Source: Neurospora tetrasperma FGSC 2508 (taxonomy: Eukaryota; Ascomycota; Sordariomycetes; Sordariales; Sordariaceae). From it: DNA of 64,000 bases. Made by a program: the position numbers and the translations under genes. The notes under the pieces are model-generated. The model saw only the letters and a program-made list of their open reading frames with translations. It was not told where the DNA came from and searched no databases. This document shows, one piece after another, positions 11,011-23,200 of the stretch (position 1 is the stretch's first letter; every line of letters begins with the position of its first letter). The stretch lies in assembly GCF_000213175.1 (NCBI RefSeq), contig NW_009799179.1:4911276-4975275 (forward strand), given 5' to 3'.

Positions 11011-12467
11011 TTAATCCTTCTTCGCTGGGCCCACGGGGACGGCGGCAGCAGCCTGCGCCGCGATCTCCCTGGCGATCTGTTTGTTGGCCATCTGCTTCTC
11101 GAGGGGGATGGTAAGGCAGTTGATGCCAAGGAAGTCGCAAATGCTCGTGGTGACCAACCAGGCCCAGCGAGAGTAGACGACGAAGGCAAACGCCAGGTAA
11201 GCCCACAGGTAAAGGTGCTCGAATTGCGCCGTGACAGCAGGAAGCCCGAAACGAGGGAGGTTTCCGATCAAGGCACCTCCGATCAAAGGCCAGAGCATGA
11301 CGGTCCAGTAGGGAAAGGGCTGCTTAGTGAGATGAGCGAGAATCATCTTGGTGGTCATGCGGCCAAAGACGAAGCTCATGGTAACACAGAAAAGCACCAG
11401 GTGGTTCTCATCCATCAATGTCGAGTATGGGCTATAGAGCCAAGTGCCAACGCTGAGCGTGAAAACGACTATAGGGGTCCACTCGAGGAAGACCGGAAGA
11501 AGAGGCTCGTTGCGCGACAGGCGGGCATTGACTACGTTGATGATGCAAAACGGAATGTGGAAGAACATGGCGCCAATGAGGAAGTAGACCCAAATGTCCT
11601 GAAAGGAGGTGTCGCCCAGGTTCTCTTCGTTCAACCCGAGGAAGCTGAACAGGTGGAGGTTATCGGCTAGTCTTTCGGACCAGATTTCAGGGCCATACCA
11701 CCCGCTGATCGCCATCAGCAAGCAGGCGATCAGGATTCCTTCTGTAGGTCCGTTGATGTATCCGAGGTAGAGGGTGTGGGTGTGATATGTTTCCCAGGTC
11801 GAGAACCACATGGGCAGACAGGGACATAGCGCGGTGAAGACACCGGCCTTGGTAGTACCCAGGCCCATGGCGGCAGTTTCGAGCAAGCTAGCGAGTGTGC
11901 AGTTGAGACTGTCGATGCCATGGTCGAAGAGCTCTCCGAGGCCGCTAGAGGTTCCGGTGCGTCTCGCCTGTTTGCCGTCAACATTGTCCATCGTCTGGTA
12001 CGCGAAGAGGCCGAAAGCGAAACTGAAGTATAGCCATGAAGGACCCTACACGGTAAAATCATGTCATCGGTTAGCAACGAAACTGCTCTTGATGCCTTGG
12101 ATAGTTTCGAGGGTCTTACCGGGCCAACCAGATCTGGCATGAATATCAATAAGAGGCCGACATTAGCCACAATAAAGGAGAACCCAATCAGGGTCACCAT
12201 GTTGGGGGCAACCCATAGTGGCAGGAACTCGACGAAGGCATTCCACTACCGCCTCAATCTTAGCATTTGATGTCTTTCGCAATGTTCACAGGCCTGTCGA
12301 GACGGAGGGAGGCGCTCGCGTTGGGGCAAACATACGTAGGGCTTAAGAATGTAATTGGAGACGGGCGACTTGTCGACGGCCGAATATTTGTACGTCTTGA
12401 GGTGGATAAGCGCATCGTCCGAGACGCATTCGGCGGCGGCTTTCTCTGCAGATATCGAATCCTTCAT
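11011..12467 (-). CDS. Choline/ethanolamine phosphotransferase (CDP-alcohol type)
   Basis: Three exons read: 12467-12336, 12245-12120, 12045-11011; introns 90 and 74 bp; 430 residues, near the 391-393 of yeast Ept1/Cpt1. It joins phosphocholine or phosphoethanolamine from a CDP carrier to diacylglycerol in the ER/Golgi membrane, the last Kennedy-pathway step. The signature DGxxAR(x)8GxxxDxxxD is intact: D109, G110, A113, R114, G123, D127, D131. Several membrane helices follow. The N-terminal TYKYSAVDKSPVSNYILKPY and WNAFVEFLPLWVAPNMVTL are typical of the family and define both joins. The start is uncertain: CTGACATG at the chosen ATG followed by TCTGCAG looks like a branch site and acceptor, so the true first exon may lie further upstream. 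Choline versus ethanolamine preference cannot be read from sequence. Confidence 0.9.
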
Positions 12468-14435
12468 GTCAGCAAGCTGGAGGTAACGACCGACTTGAAT
12501 CCCCTGGTGGACGATGCGACGGAGATGGCAATAACATAGACCACGCAGTAAGTGGAAACTCAAAGTAGTAACCCGTCTGCGGTCACGGTCGTGGTGACAT
12601 GTGCCCTGGAGAGTGGGTCTTGGGCAGATGGCATTCGCGCGGGCAACTTCGGGTGAAGGGCAGGCAACTGCCTCGCCTGGACAATGGCCGACGGGGGGCA
12701 GGTTGGTTGGCAGCAGGGCAGGTTTGTTAGGGGGCCAGGATTGTTACAGAAAAGGTAGCGCACTGTTACTTCTGAGCAAACTGGGAGTGGCCATTTTGCT
12801 CGATTCGCCTACCACGGCCAAAACAGCCAGGCAGACACAGGGTGGTCGGGTTGGTTTTTCGTAGTTCGTTTCCGCCGCCACTTGAGACCGAGTTATGCGG
12901 GAAACCGTGTCTGCAGTGGGTGGAAGATTGTTGCGGGTGACGAGAGGCGGAGTGCGAGAGCGCGGGGCGCGATGTTGAAAGGAGTTGTACCAGGAAGGAA
13001 TTCAAGGCTGCCAGATCGACCCTTACAACTCTTTGCTTTTGGAGCAAGGCTACAAAATCCCGAGAGCAAAAAAAAAACCGGGGGGCAAGTTTGGCGGTGA
13101 CAGCACTCCAAACACAAAAACATTGGTTACGTATTACTCAAGGGCCCAAAAGGGTGGTGGGCGAGCTTCTGACTCTGGGCGCCAAGGCTCTCTTCCACCC
13201 TCTCCTCAGTATAGCCTTGGCACGCCTAGGAGCCGCACTCACCACCCTTGAGTGAAGGAGGCGACGGAAGATATCGATCATGTATACTACAGTAAGCAAT
13301 TATATTCCACCTTTGCGGTCTCCAATCCCTAGTGCGGTCCCACACAAACGAGTCGCAACCCGAAGCTTTACACTATATTCTTTTTTCTTTCTTTTTTTTT
13401 TTTTTCCCTCCACAATCTGCTTCCCTCAGAAGCCGACTGCTCGCTGGGACTCAGGTAGGTAGCCCAGGCTTCATCCGAATAAGTCTGTGCCGTGGAATCG
13501 TCGTAGAAGTCCCATCCCAGGCGTGGTTTGAAACGAAGCAAGACCAAGAGCAGGGCAGGCCCGGTCCTGCCAACTGCCTCTGCGAAAACGCAGTCCCTGA
13601 AGTGTACGCGCATGGCGGCTGGTCAGGATCTGCACCCCTTGTCCCAAAAGTTCGCTGGCGCGCCTGTTTACACTGACACGTGAAAACCCCCTGTCCATGA
13701 AGGTTGCTTGAAGCAGTCACCGCCTAATCTCTGTGTCCATTGACGATATGTGCTTGCATCTTCATCTACACTACCTAACAACCTGTTTCAGGTTGAGCGA
13801 ACTTCTACCGAGTATACTATCAAGGTGTCTTTTACTCCACAACTGACATACAACTAGGTACAGCCCGAAGTACAGCTGGCATTATAGGAGAAATTCAGCT
13901 CGTCGGATAGTATAGCCTGAACCGCCGCAGAACACTGAGGGGGCCAAGCAATATCAGACAAGATAGGCGAAGTTGCACAAGATGATCCGATGCCAAATCC
14001 AGAAACCGTTAATCATGGTGTGACACAATAAACATTCCACAATTAGGCGTGTTAACCACAGTAGTCATGTACATAAAACTGAGAGAAACGCCCCGCAACC
14101 GCTTGACAAAATGATTTCCCCTTTCCATCCAAAAACTCGCAAGATGCCATAGAGCTCCAGAAACGCCTTAAAAAAAGGAAGGACTGTCCATGCGCTTGTT
14201 GAAATATTAGTGTGGTGTTGAGGATAGCGTGTGGTGGCTCCGTGAGGGCATATGATCGATGACATCCTCCACTGCTCCATATCCTGAAAGCTCCCTTTTG
14301 GCCTCAACGGACTCTGCTGCCGTCCATCGGGCAGCAAGTGATGGTCCGTCAGAAGGTCAATTCTTTAACATTTGATTCCCTCCCAAAAGCCCGACGCACA
14401 TCCGGTATGATCGCAAACGTCAAAATAACGCTAGC
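12468..14435. other. Intergenic, gene-poor
   Basis: About 2 kb. No supported gene. It contains an A-run near 13069 and a T-rich run at about 13381-13406. Small open frames lack any family pattern. The promoter, and possibly a first exon, of the phosphotransferase lies at the left end. Confidence 0.45.
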
Positions 14436-15174
14436 CTAGAGCATGATGGCGAAACCAGCAAAGAGACTGCCGAAGATAAGGGTTGCGCTAATCGACTCCA
14501 GCATATGGGGAGCAGCGTTCTGTTTGTGGCCGCCATTGTTGCTCGAATCCGCAGCATCGCTGCTACCACCGGCAAGGCCGTTATAGACGCCGGTGCCTGT
14601 GCTGGAAGCGGTTGGGCTCGCGGTAGCAGAAGCAGTCGACGTCGTGGTCGCGTTGGATCTCTTGGGGTTCTTAGCACCGCATGGGTGGTCCTCGGCGCAG
14701 GCGGCCTGCGCAAGGTTGTCGCCCATGTTGTCGTGAATACATTCCTGAACCCACTCGACGCAGGTGTGGTAAGGAATTGTCAAAGTGTACTCAGTCAAAT
14801 TGGGAGTCTGGCCGTTGCCGCAAACGCAGGCGTATTCAAGGGTGTCCTGATTCAGAAATTAGCAACTTTACAAGAGACAGGCCAGTCGGCTTCGAGGAGG
14901 GCTTTTTTATTCACATACAGCATCGCAAAGGTTTTTGTCGACAGGACCAAGATCCTCCTGCTGGCAAATAAGGGGGCAGCTGGCCAATTCGTTCAGGCAC
15001 CAGTTTCCTGATTGTCCGGTTAGTCTGTGTTTACCAGTAACGCTCCGATGGACGACTTGATTGATACGTACGCTTTGTGCCAATGTCGATGTTGCTTGTG
15101 TTGACCCAGTAATCGGCGGAGACAAGGGTCAAGGAGCTGGCAAGAGCCAGGAGAGTAGTGCTGTAGGCAACCAT
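14436..15174 (-). CDS. Secreted cysteine-rich GPI-type surface protein (DUF7707-like)
   Basis: Three exons: 15174-15072, 15007-14919, 14846-14436; introns 64 and 72 bp; 200 residues. The N-terminus MVAYSTTLLALASSLTLVSA is a signal peptide. The mature part carries a conserved cysteine pattern: NWCLNELASCPLIC, KNLCDADTLEYACVCGNG, then YTLTIPYHTCVEWVQECI. This pattern, with the TIPY motif, is that of the fungal extracellular DUF7707 family, related in layout to CFEM proteins. A Thr/Ser-rich stalk follows, and the chain ends in a hydrophobic tail (FGSLFAGFAIML) typical of GPI attachment. A cell-wall or membrane-surface location is inferred. Molecular function is unknown. Confidence 0.8.
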
Positions 15175-18100
15175 TATGAAAGATTGGACTTCAATTATCG
15201 TGTACCGGTGGATTAGTGGATGGATTGATTATGTTCGTTCACTGTGTACAAACTAATGGTGAGTAATCATGCATCGCCATGGAACATCTTGGTGTAACAG
15301 AGAAAACTGGAGTTTGATGATGGCGTTGTCCGGGAGCTCTATGAGACGAATGGACATGCCATTCAGCACCGAAAACTCAAGGCAACTGCTCAGATCTAGA
15401 GGAAACCAAGGCTTACTTACAGAAAAGTCGGAATGTACGGGGGAGCACGCGCAACGACAACGACGGTGGAGTGAAATAACGGTATTTCGACGGTCCTGAA
15501 CTGAACTTGAGGAGATGCGAACGGAAACGAGAGCAAGGGGTCAGGCAGGTGAAAAGACCAGAGCGAGTGACAGCACCACTTGAGGACTTTAAGAGATCAG
15601 GAGAATATCCTAGAAGCAGACGACAGTCCCAAGGGATCGGGAAGGAAGCGACCAGACTATGGGGGAGATGAGAGGAAATCACTGGGGCAGTGGAGATAGA
15701 GGAAGGAGCGGAGAGAAAGCGTGGAGGACGAGGAGGAAAGGGAAAAGGAGGCTAGGGTACCCTAGTAGGCCAAGCATCAAATTGAACTGACGGATTTTGA
15801 TGGCAAGATGGTTCTGGATGGATCATCAACGCCCGTGGCTGCTCCCGAGGCCCAGAACCCACTATTCGAGCTCTAAATGCCGAACAGCTCACGTCCGTTG
15901 GTTAATAGGCTTAGATGGTTCCATCCCTGGAGTGTTGCATCGCGTCGACGGTAGCGAGCTTGCTGGGCAGGGATGAGCATGTCACCCTACTCCACAAGCT
16001 GGCCCGGACTTTCGCACCGCCCGGTTTGTCCAATCGCAGCCAGTCAATTCCGCCGCTCGGATGCTGGATACCCAATTCTCGCGTGATGGGGATGAACTTT
16101 TGATCGATAGCTTTGATGGATACGGGCTGCTGGAACCTTTACGGACGTCTTGTCACGTTCGGATGAACCTGGTGTTGATGGACACACTGTGTTCTTCCAG
16201 TTATATAGAGGCTGGCATGACTTGTTATAATTGTTTGACATGAGCATAGGCATCCGAGAGACTTGGGACGAACACCATGGGCGAGAGTAAGAAAACCCAT
16301 GATATTGCCGTCTTAAATCTGCATTGCTATAAACCAAATGGTAATACAACTTACCCCGTCCAGATGCTTATCGTGTATTCATTTTTTTTTCATCTTTGAA
16401 ATTACCGGGACCAGGGTAGCCAGCATTAACATCACGCATCCCCGTCCCGATAAGGTTTACGGCGATTGACACTTCCTTCTGGAGGTGCACAACTGCATCG
16501 ACCGGCATGCACTGAGCGGCGGCCGGTTTACATGCTTGCATTTGCTAATGATTGCTGCTGTGCACTGTCGATCCGCAATAATTCTCCCGGATGAAACATC
16601 TCGGTCAACAAGCTCTTGACAACAACAACACCGAATTCCAGGCATAAAAACACAGCAACCGGAGCGGATACCCAATAACTATGCGGCATCACAATAGTAG
16701 TCCCAAACTTGAAAGTTTGTCTCTTCAACCTACACATGTCTTGTTGGCAACAATGGTCTGCCTGCGTCTTGATCGTCTCGTCCCCTGTGTACAAAGAATA
16801 GTAAAAGCGGCAAGCAACTGAACTCTGCTATCGCATCGGACGCAACTGGCCCGTTATGGGTAGGTTGCATTCCTGAATGCATACTGCATAGAGGTACCTC
16901 TATCTATATATACTTTTGTTAAGAGGGGAGGGAAGACCGACTGACTGCTCAGAGGCAACTACATATCATTCATACGAGATCATAACAGTTTGTCCGAGTG
17001 ATCTGAGTGAACTGAACACTTGTGGACTGGAAACAAAACCCCGACCCGAACGGGGACAACACGGGGTTACCTTCAAGGACATCAAACCCCACGTCTCTCC
17101 CGACTGATACCTTTTTCACACGGCACACTCGGGACACCTGATTTGCAACTTGTATGTAAAGAAGCGCAGACCGACGGAACAGTTTTTGATGTGCACCTGA
17201 CGGTAGGATTCCAACGGTTGTGCGTATCTGCATCGACCTCGTATTTGCTCTAGTGATGAGGCAACAAGTAATTCAATGGCGAAAGCGGAGAATGGCGGGG
17301 ATCCCCATTCATAACGAATAGCCGCTCACAAACCACCTTTCCGCATTTTATCTCGTTTGGCCCTTCAACATTTGGTCATTCACCTTCCTTACTTTTTTGC
17401 TTTTGTTGAGGTGTTTTCGTATCGGTATTCCCGCCTGCATGTACATACATAGTACAGCCGACTCTCCACCGGAGCCCGAGAGGTCCGCCTCTGTTCAAAA
17501 TACGGCAACGGCTGGATTTGCTGGGTCAGACAAGTCTCGGGGCTATTGAGACTTGATACTTCAACATTTCAATTGTAAAACTGGTCTGACTGCATACTGT
17601 ATGACCCTCAGCAGTTCCTCCCCCACAGCCAAAAGTCATAGTCATTACTCCGCGCTATGAACAGTGCATTGGGAACGTGGGGGGAATGGACCTCTCGACT
17701 TGCATTTCATAATAAAGCAGCAGAACCTCGACTTAAATCGATGATCTACCCCATAATCCTATCCGTACTAAAATGCTATTCCACGTTTTAAGCACACCAC
17801 TACACTATATCTTCTACCCATCCATGGGGTCGATCAGCAAGCAAGCAGGCAAAATGCGGCTGAGGATTGTTCTTCCTTGATTGCCCAAGTAGTGTACGCC
17901 CATGAGCCGGAAAACGTCTAGAACTTTGGATATGTCGGCTGAGACCAACGGTGAATCTGGATTTTGGGCAAAGCAAACTGGCCCAGAGCCGACTGCGACA
18001 TTGGCCTACTGTGGATAGCTTCTCGGCGGATCGATAACCTGGGTTTAGAACGCGATATTGGGAGTGGTAGCTACATTGCAGGGAAAAGAGAAGAGGCCAA

Positions 18101-18534
18101 ACCCATCTTCCATCATTTGACCCGGAATCACAGCGAACTCCAGAAACTCTGACTATCTCAAACGTCCCAAGGTCAAACAGAGCAATGCCGATCTTGAAGA
18201 CCTATTGTATAAAACGTAGAACGGGTCCAGCCGCTTAGCATTGTTGCGACATGTCTCTCCACGCCCTAGTGTAGCGTCCAGTTCATCTGATTGTTTTGCT
18301 CACGAGAGTCTCGGTTCTCGGGCATCCCGTTCCCATCCAGCCAATAAGCCAAGGCGTCCGTGTCCCGTTCACTTCATCACCGTCATCATCGTCATCGTCG
18401 TCATCGTACCCAGGCCATTACCCATGATCTGGTCAGGAGTTATTCATATTACCATTGCCTCATCGTCGAAACTGGTAAAGTTCGTTCATCGTCTCTTGCG
18501 CATTTTCCTTTTTTTTCTTTTACCGTTGGTATCT
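15175..18534. other. Large intergenic region
   Basis: About 3.4 kb without a supported coding gene. Short frames on both strands show no family pattern. An AGAGGTACCTCTATCT element lies at about 16890-16905. The promoter of the DUF7707-like gene is expected near 15175-15700. Non-coding transcripts cannot be ruled out from sequence alone. Confidence 0.45.
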
Positions 18535-19532
18535 TTACGAGAAGAGAAACTCCTTCAAAACAGGAGATCCAGAGAATTCTGGGTTGAGTAAAATGCAGCT
18601 GTTGTTTTTTATAAGGGGGTCAGTAACGTATCTCTAGAGCTCTGAGGCGAGTTGTTAAAGGAAGTCAGGTCATCTTGGAATGCGTACGTACTTTAAGAAA
18701 TATTGTAGTCCGGCCCTCCTTTTTTCGAGAAACTTGGGCTGGAACCTGTGTAAGATGCTCTTGGGAGGTATTAGAGGTACAGCCGCCTCAAAGTTTGGAA
18801 AAGTCTGGACGAGACGTTTCCTGAGACTGTCGAACTCGGAATATCGTTTCCTTATGTTCATTCGCGAGCCCTACAAGAGAGAAGTTGCTGAAGGTTAGTC
18901 GACGTCTCCAACTCCAAGGTGCAAAAAAGTTACCAAGAAACTGTACGCACATTCAACGTCTCAACCTTGATATTCCAAACCACAAACGCCCCAATATTTG
19001 CCGTCCCCCCATTCACCAGTATGTAATCGACAATATCCACCTTCTTCGCCCAGCACGCCCGGTTGCGGTCCCGTCCATACACGTTCGCTCCGTCTGGCCC
19101 GTCATCGTGCTCATTATCCTGCAGCGTGATGGCTCCCGGTAGCAGATCGCTTTCCGCTGACACGCTTGACATCGTCCTTGCATGCCGCGTTCCCCCCTGG
19201 CTGTGCGTGGTGTGTCCGTGTGCCCAGTAGGGCGGCGAAGTCACTGATGGGGAGGTTACTAGCTCGGAGCTGGCATCATCTTGGGAAGAGCCGTCCGCGG
19301 AACTAGTGCCTAGGGCGTTGTCTGAGGAACATTCGTCGTCATTGTTGGAATATAATGGTTGCGCTTGCGGTGGGCACGCGCCGGTGGTTGGTTTCGTCGA
19401 CGGTGTCGCGGGTCGTGGAGGTAGCTCGGTTCCGTTTTCTGTTACTTCTTCCCCTTCGGTTCTGCCGTTAAGAGCCAGCTCCCGCTGCTCCTCCTGCTGT
19501 GGTTCATGTTGTGGTTCCGTGTCTGACGCCAT
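18535..19532 (-). CDS. YPT35: PX-domain protein Ypt35-like
   Basis: Three exons: 19532-18951, 18870-18692, 18598-18535; introns 80 and 93 bp; 274 residues (yeast Ypt35 is 214). A disordered N-terminal half precedes a PX domain at about residues 155-274. The domain contains the phosphoinositide-binding core IRKRYSEFDSLRKRLVQTFP, the proline loop VPLIPPKS, and the ending LNPEFSGSPVLKEFLFS, which is recovered only by adding the third 64-nt exon. In yeast Ypt35 sits on endosomes and vacuoles and recruits the lipid-transfer protein Vps13. The LPPRP at residues 37-41 is a possible PxP-type Vps13-binding site, but this is only an inference. The phase of both joins agrees with the PX pattern. Confidence 0.87.
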
Positions 19533-20284
19533 TCAAGCCATCATCCGCGCAGGGCAGTTGTATGAGGTGTGCTGGTGTTTCTTTGCGCCCAAGGTCGGTT
19601 GAATCAAGGGCGATCCTGGATGTTACTTGCTTTGAATGCGCCTGCGCTGGAACGACGTCGTCGAACCGAAGAGTGATGGAAGATTGCGGTAGGTCGTGAA
19701 TCCCGAACGGTTCGTATTATCTCGATTGGGTTGGTATACTTGACAGCCTAAAGATAATCAGTAGCCGAGAGTACGAGGAGTATACGGTCGAGGATTAATC
19801 GGCAGTGAGTTCGGATGAGAGATTGAAGAGGCAAAGTAGATACGAAGTTGAATTGAATGCGATAATCAAGGCGAGAGAGCAGGATCAAGGACAGATTGCC
19901 GAACAGCAACAAGTTCCTGCCCGTCACCTCAATGTTCGTCATAACGCATCCCCACTAAAAAGAACGATAGCAGCTTATCTAGCACATCGGCCTCTGTGGC
20001 GGTAGCCAATCAGAAGCACCGGTTGCGTCTAGAAGAACGATAGATTCCTCGCCAACAGTGAACAAGCATTGTGTAAAAAAAGGACATGTCCATTCATCAA
20101 TCGTTAAATCGTCATCTAGTACATACTTTATCCATCTGTACCTGCTTCACGTGTACTTTAGCTCAGGTGCATAACTGCCTAAAACCCAATCCAAGACTAA
20201 CGAATAGTGAAAAGCACATCCAACCCAAAATTAATCATAGCATTACACCCACTACATCCCGTCCCATGTCATCATTTCCTATCC
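19533..20284. other. Intergenic, YPT35 promoter and 3' side of the PhoD-like gene
   Basis: About 750 bp. No supported gene and no distinct motif recognised. Confidence 0.45.
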
Positions 20285-23200
20285 TCATCGTCGACCATTC
20301 CTTTTCAAACTAAGCAACCGTCTAAGCCCTCCACCACCACTAGTGATAGGCTTCTCCTCCATCCCCATCACCATTCCCATCTCCATCCCCATCTCCTCCC
20401 GCTGCCTAGACTCTAACGTCTGCACCTGCCCCGGGCTCGACGTACGCTCCTCCCCAACCATCGCATTCATCTCCGGATCGTGATCGTGGTCATGATCCTC
20501 GCCCTCATACTCATACGATAATTTGGGCACCAGCAGGCGGTACGGCACCGTGCTGCCTCCCGGATCGCACGGGCTGATCTCCACGTTGAGGGTGACTTCC
20601 AGTGCGCCGTCGGCCATGATTCGAGGTATGGCGTCTCCGCGCTTTATGGTTCTTGTGTCACCGCCTGTTGTTCTGGAACGGAACATACTGCCGCCACTAC
20701 GAGGTGAGGGTTGAGAAGGTGCAAAGTCCCGTTCTGGCAAGGAGGCGGATGTTGCTTGGGACTGGAATATGCCCATGCCCATGCCCGTGGGACCACTCCG
20801 GCCGGTGTTACTGAAACCGGTTATTGGTGAAGAGGGGTACTCGCCACCGGTACTAACTCCACGATTATGATCAGAGACCGGTTTGGCCGTAAAGTAACTC
20901 TCGTCACCGGCAACAAACTCGTCACCACCAATACCAGCGGGCACGGGGGGAGTAGGATGGTATTCACCCCCTCCACCGCGCAAGCCCACACGAGCAGACA
21001 TGCCATCGCGAATGCCACCGCGGATCTTAGGGATGTTATACTCATCCCCAACATGGGCATAGTCATCGTAAACAGCCTGTTCAGCGTCCGATTCCGGAAC
21101 CCAAGTCCCGTCAATGCCCTCATCACCCACACGCGGCCGCTGGGAGCTGATGCTGTTACGACGGCGGAAGAAGTCGCCGACTTTACCGCTTATGGAGGAG
21201 CCCGAGAGCGTCCTCTTCAACAATCCGGGGGGCTTTCCTGTTGCCGCTGGGCTTCCGCGGCCTCCGGGGACGACTTGATCAGCGCTTGCGCTTGGTCCGC
21301 GGCGGGAGAGAGTGCGGAGCAACGCGTTGGAGATGGGCGGGCGGGTTCGGTCGCGCACGCTGTCGGGGCCGCGGTATGTGGGGCCGGATTGGCTTCGTGT
21401 TTTGGAAAGTGAGAGGCGACGTAACAGGCTGGGTCCGTTGGGAGGTAGTCCGTAGGCGTTGATGCCAATTACGGACTGGCCGGGTGTGGAGTCTGGTGTG
21501 TTCCCGGGGTTATACAGCCGAATTGAGCACCAGTTGCGGTGTGGAAGCAGGTGCTTGTTGTTACGTGGCTTGCCATCGACACCTTGTTGGAACATTGGGA
21601 TCATGTCTTCGTCCGTGTCTCGGTCGAAATGATGCACCTTGTTACGTTTGTTGAGCACGTCGGCCAACATATCTGAAGGCGGAGCGTTGACGATAGCGGA
21701 GGAGATGACGTTTGGCATGTACCTGAAGTCCTTGTCCTTCGGGATGTTGAGCTTGGGGTTCGAGTAAAATTGCCCGATGGCTGCCAAGTGGACGTCACCG
21801 CTGTAGAAGATGGTCAGCTTCAGGACGCTCACGGAGTGTGCTGTTTTTGCGGTGGACAATTGGTGCTTACCTGAGAATAGTAACTCTGACGGACTTGTCA
21901 GCTGCCAGGTCCTGTAGATCTTCGATCACAATTGCCCGCTCCTCCTTATGGTTTTTGGCTGTCCAGTGGTCGTCCAAATCATCCAGGACTTCAACGCCTC
22001 CATCGAAATGGTTTAAAAGGTTTTTGAAAAGGCCGGCTTTTCCAAGAGCCTTGACAGGATCCATCAGACGAGAGGTCAAGCTAACAAAAAACGGGGTTAG
22101 TAAAACAAGATCGTGTTTCCTGGAGATCAGAGCAATGCTTACATATTTTCCAGCCAGACCAGCCTCGGGTAAGCGACCGGCACACCAAGGAGGACCAGCA
22201 GATGCTCTACCTTCCCGTTTTCGATTTCACCATAACACCGGTCCATAATTCTCTTCCATGTATCTTCTCTGATGACTTCCTCTCGCGTTCGCTCAGTCCG
22301 TGCGTCAACCGCCAGTAGTGCAACCTTTGCGCCCAAGAACATAAACATACTTCGACTGACCTCGTGGATGTACGGGCCCGGTTTATCACCCAAGATCCAG
22401 CTTGGCTCGGATTTCTCCGTTTCATCCACCACGCTCTGATGCTGGAAAAGCATATAATACTTGAAAGCAACATTGCCAAGTCCCGAGAACACTGGGGAGT
22501 TCATGAAATGATGGGGGTACGAGCCAAAGCCGTCAATGATGTCGTGGTCATCATACATGTTGACCATGGGGATTTGTGAGGCTGCCATGCTAAACAAACC
22601 CTGCGAAAACCACATGGCGTATCGGTCCAGGTAGAAGCGCTCAAGCTCGTCCTGCATCTCCGCGCTGAAGGGAATATCTTTCTTGTGCAACGGGTTCTTG
22701 ATAAGCAGCCATTCCTTGAAGAGTTGCGTCTCTTGCATGCACTTGTCGTTGTAGATTTGGTCACCACCACCGATCATCACATGGAAAGGTTGGCTCTGGT
22801 GAGTGTTGAGCACGTCGCGCCACATAGGGTCGGGGCCGCTGAACTGGTTAGGATCGACGCTCAAGCTAAAGCCGTTGCAGCTGTGGAACATAATGTTCAT
22901 TGCCTGTCCTTTGGCTGGGACCCAAAACCCCGTCGCCGGTCCCCTGTTGATCCGATAAGCGATGCGTTGTTGTTTTTCGCGGAGTTCGACTTCGATATTA
23001 AATCGCCAGAAAGTGTATCCTCGCTCGGCGTGAAGTCGGAAACCTCGGACGTCTTTGTACTTTCCTACTTTCTCACCATCAATCCTGGCGCGTTTCTTTC
23101 GGGCGTTGAACGAGCCGGGCGGGTCAGTTACGCCGGCCGGCAGAGACTCTGGCGCGCTTCTTGACTTTTCGAATAATCCGTTGTCGGTCTCATCCCGGGA

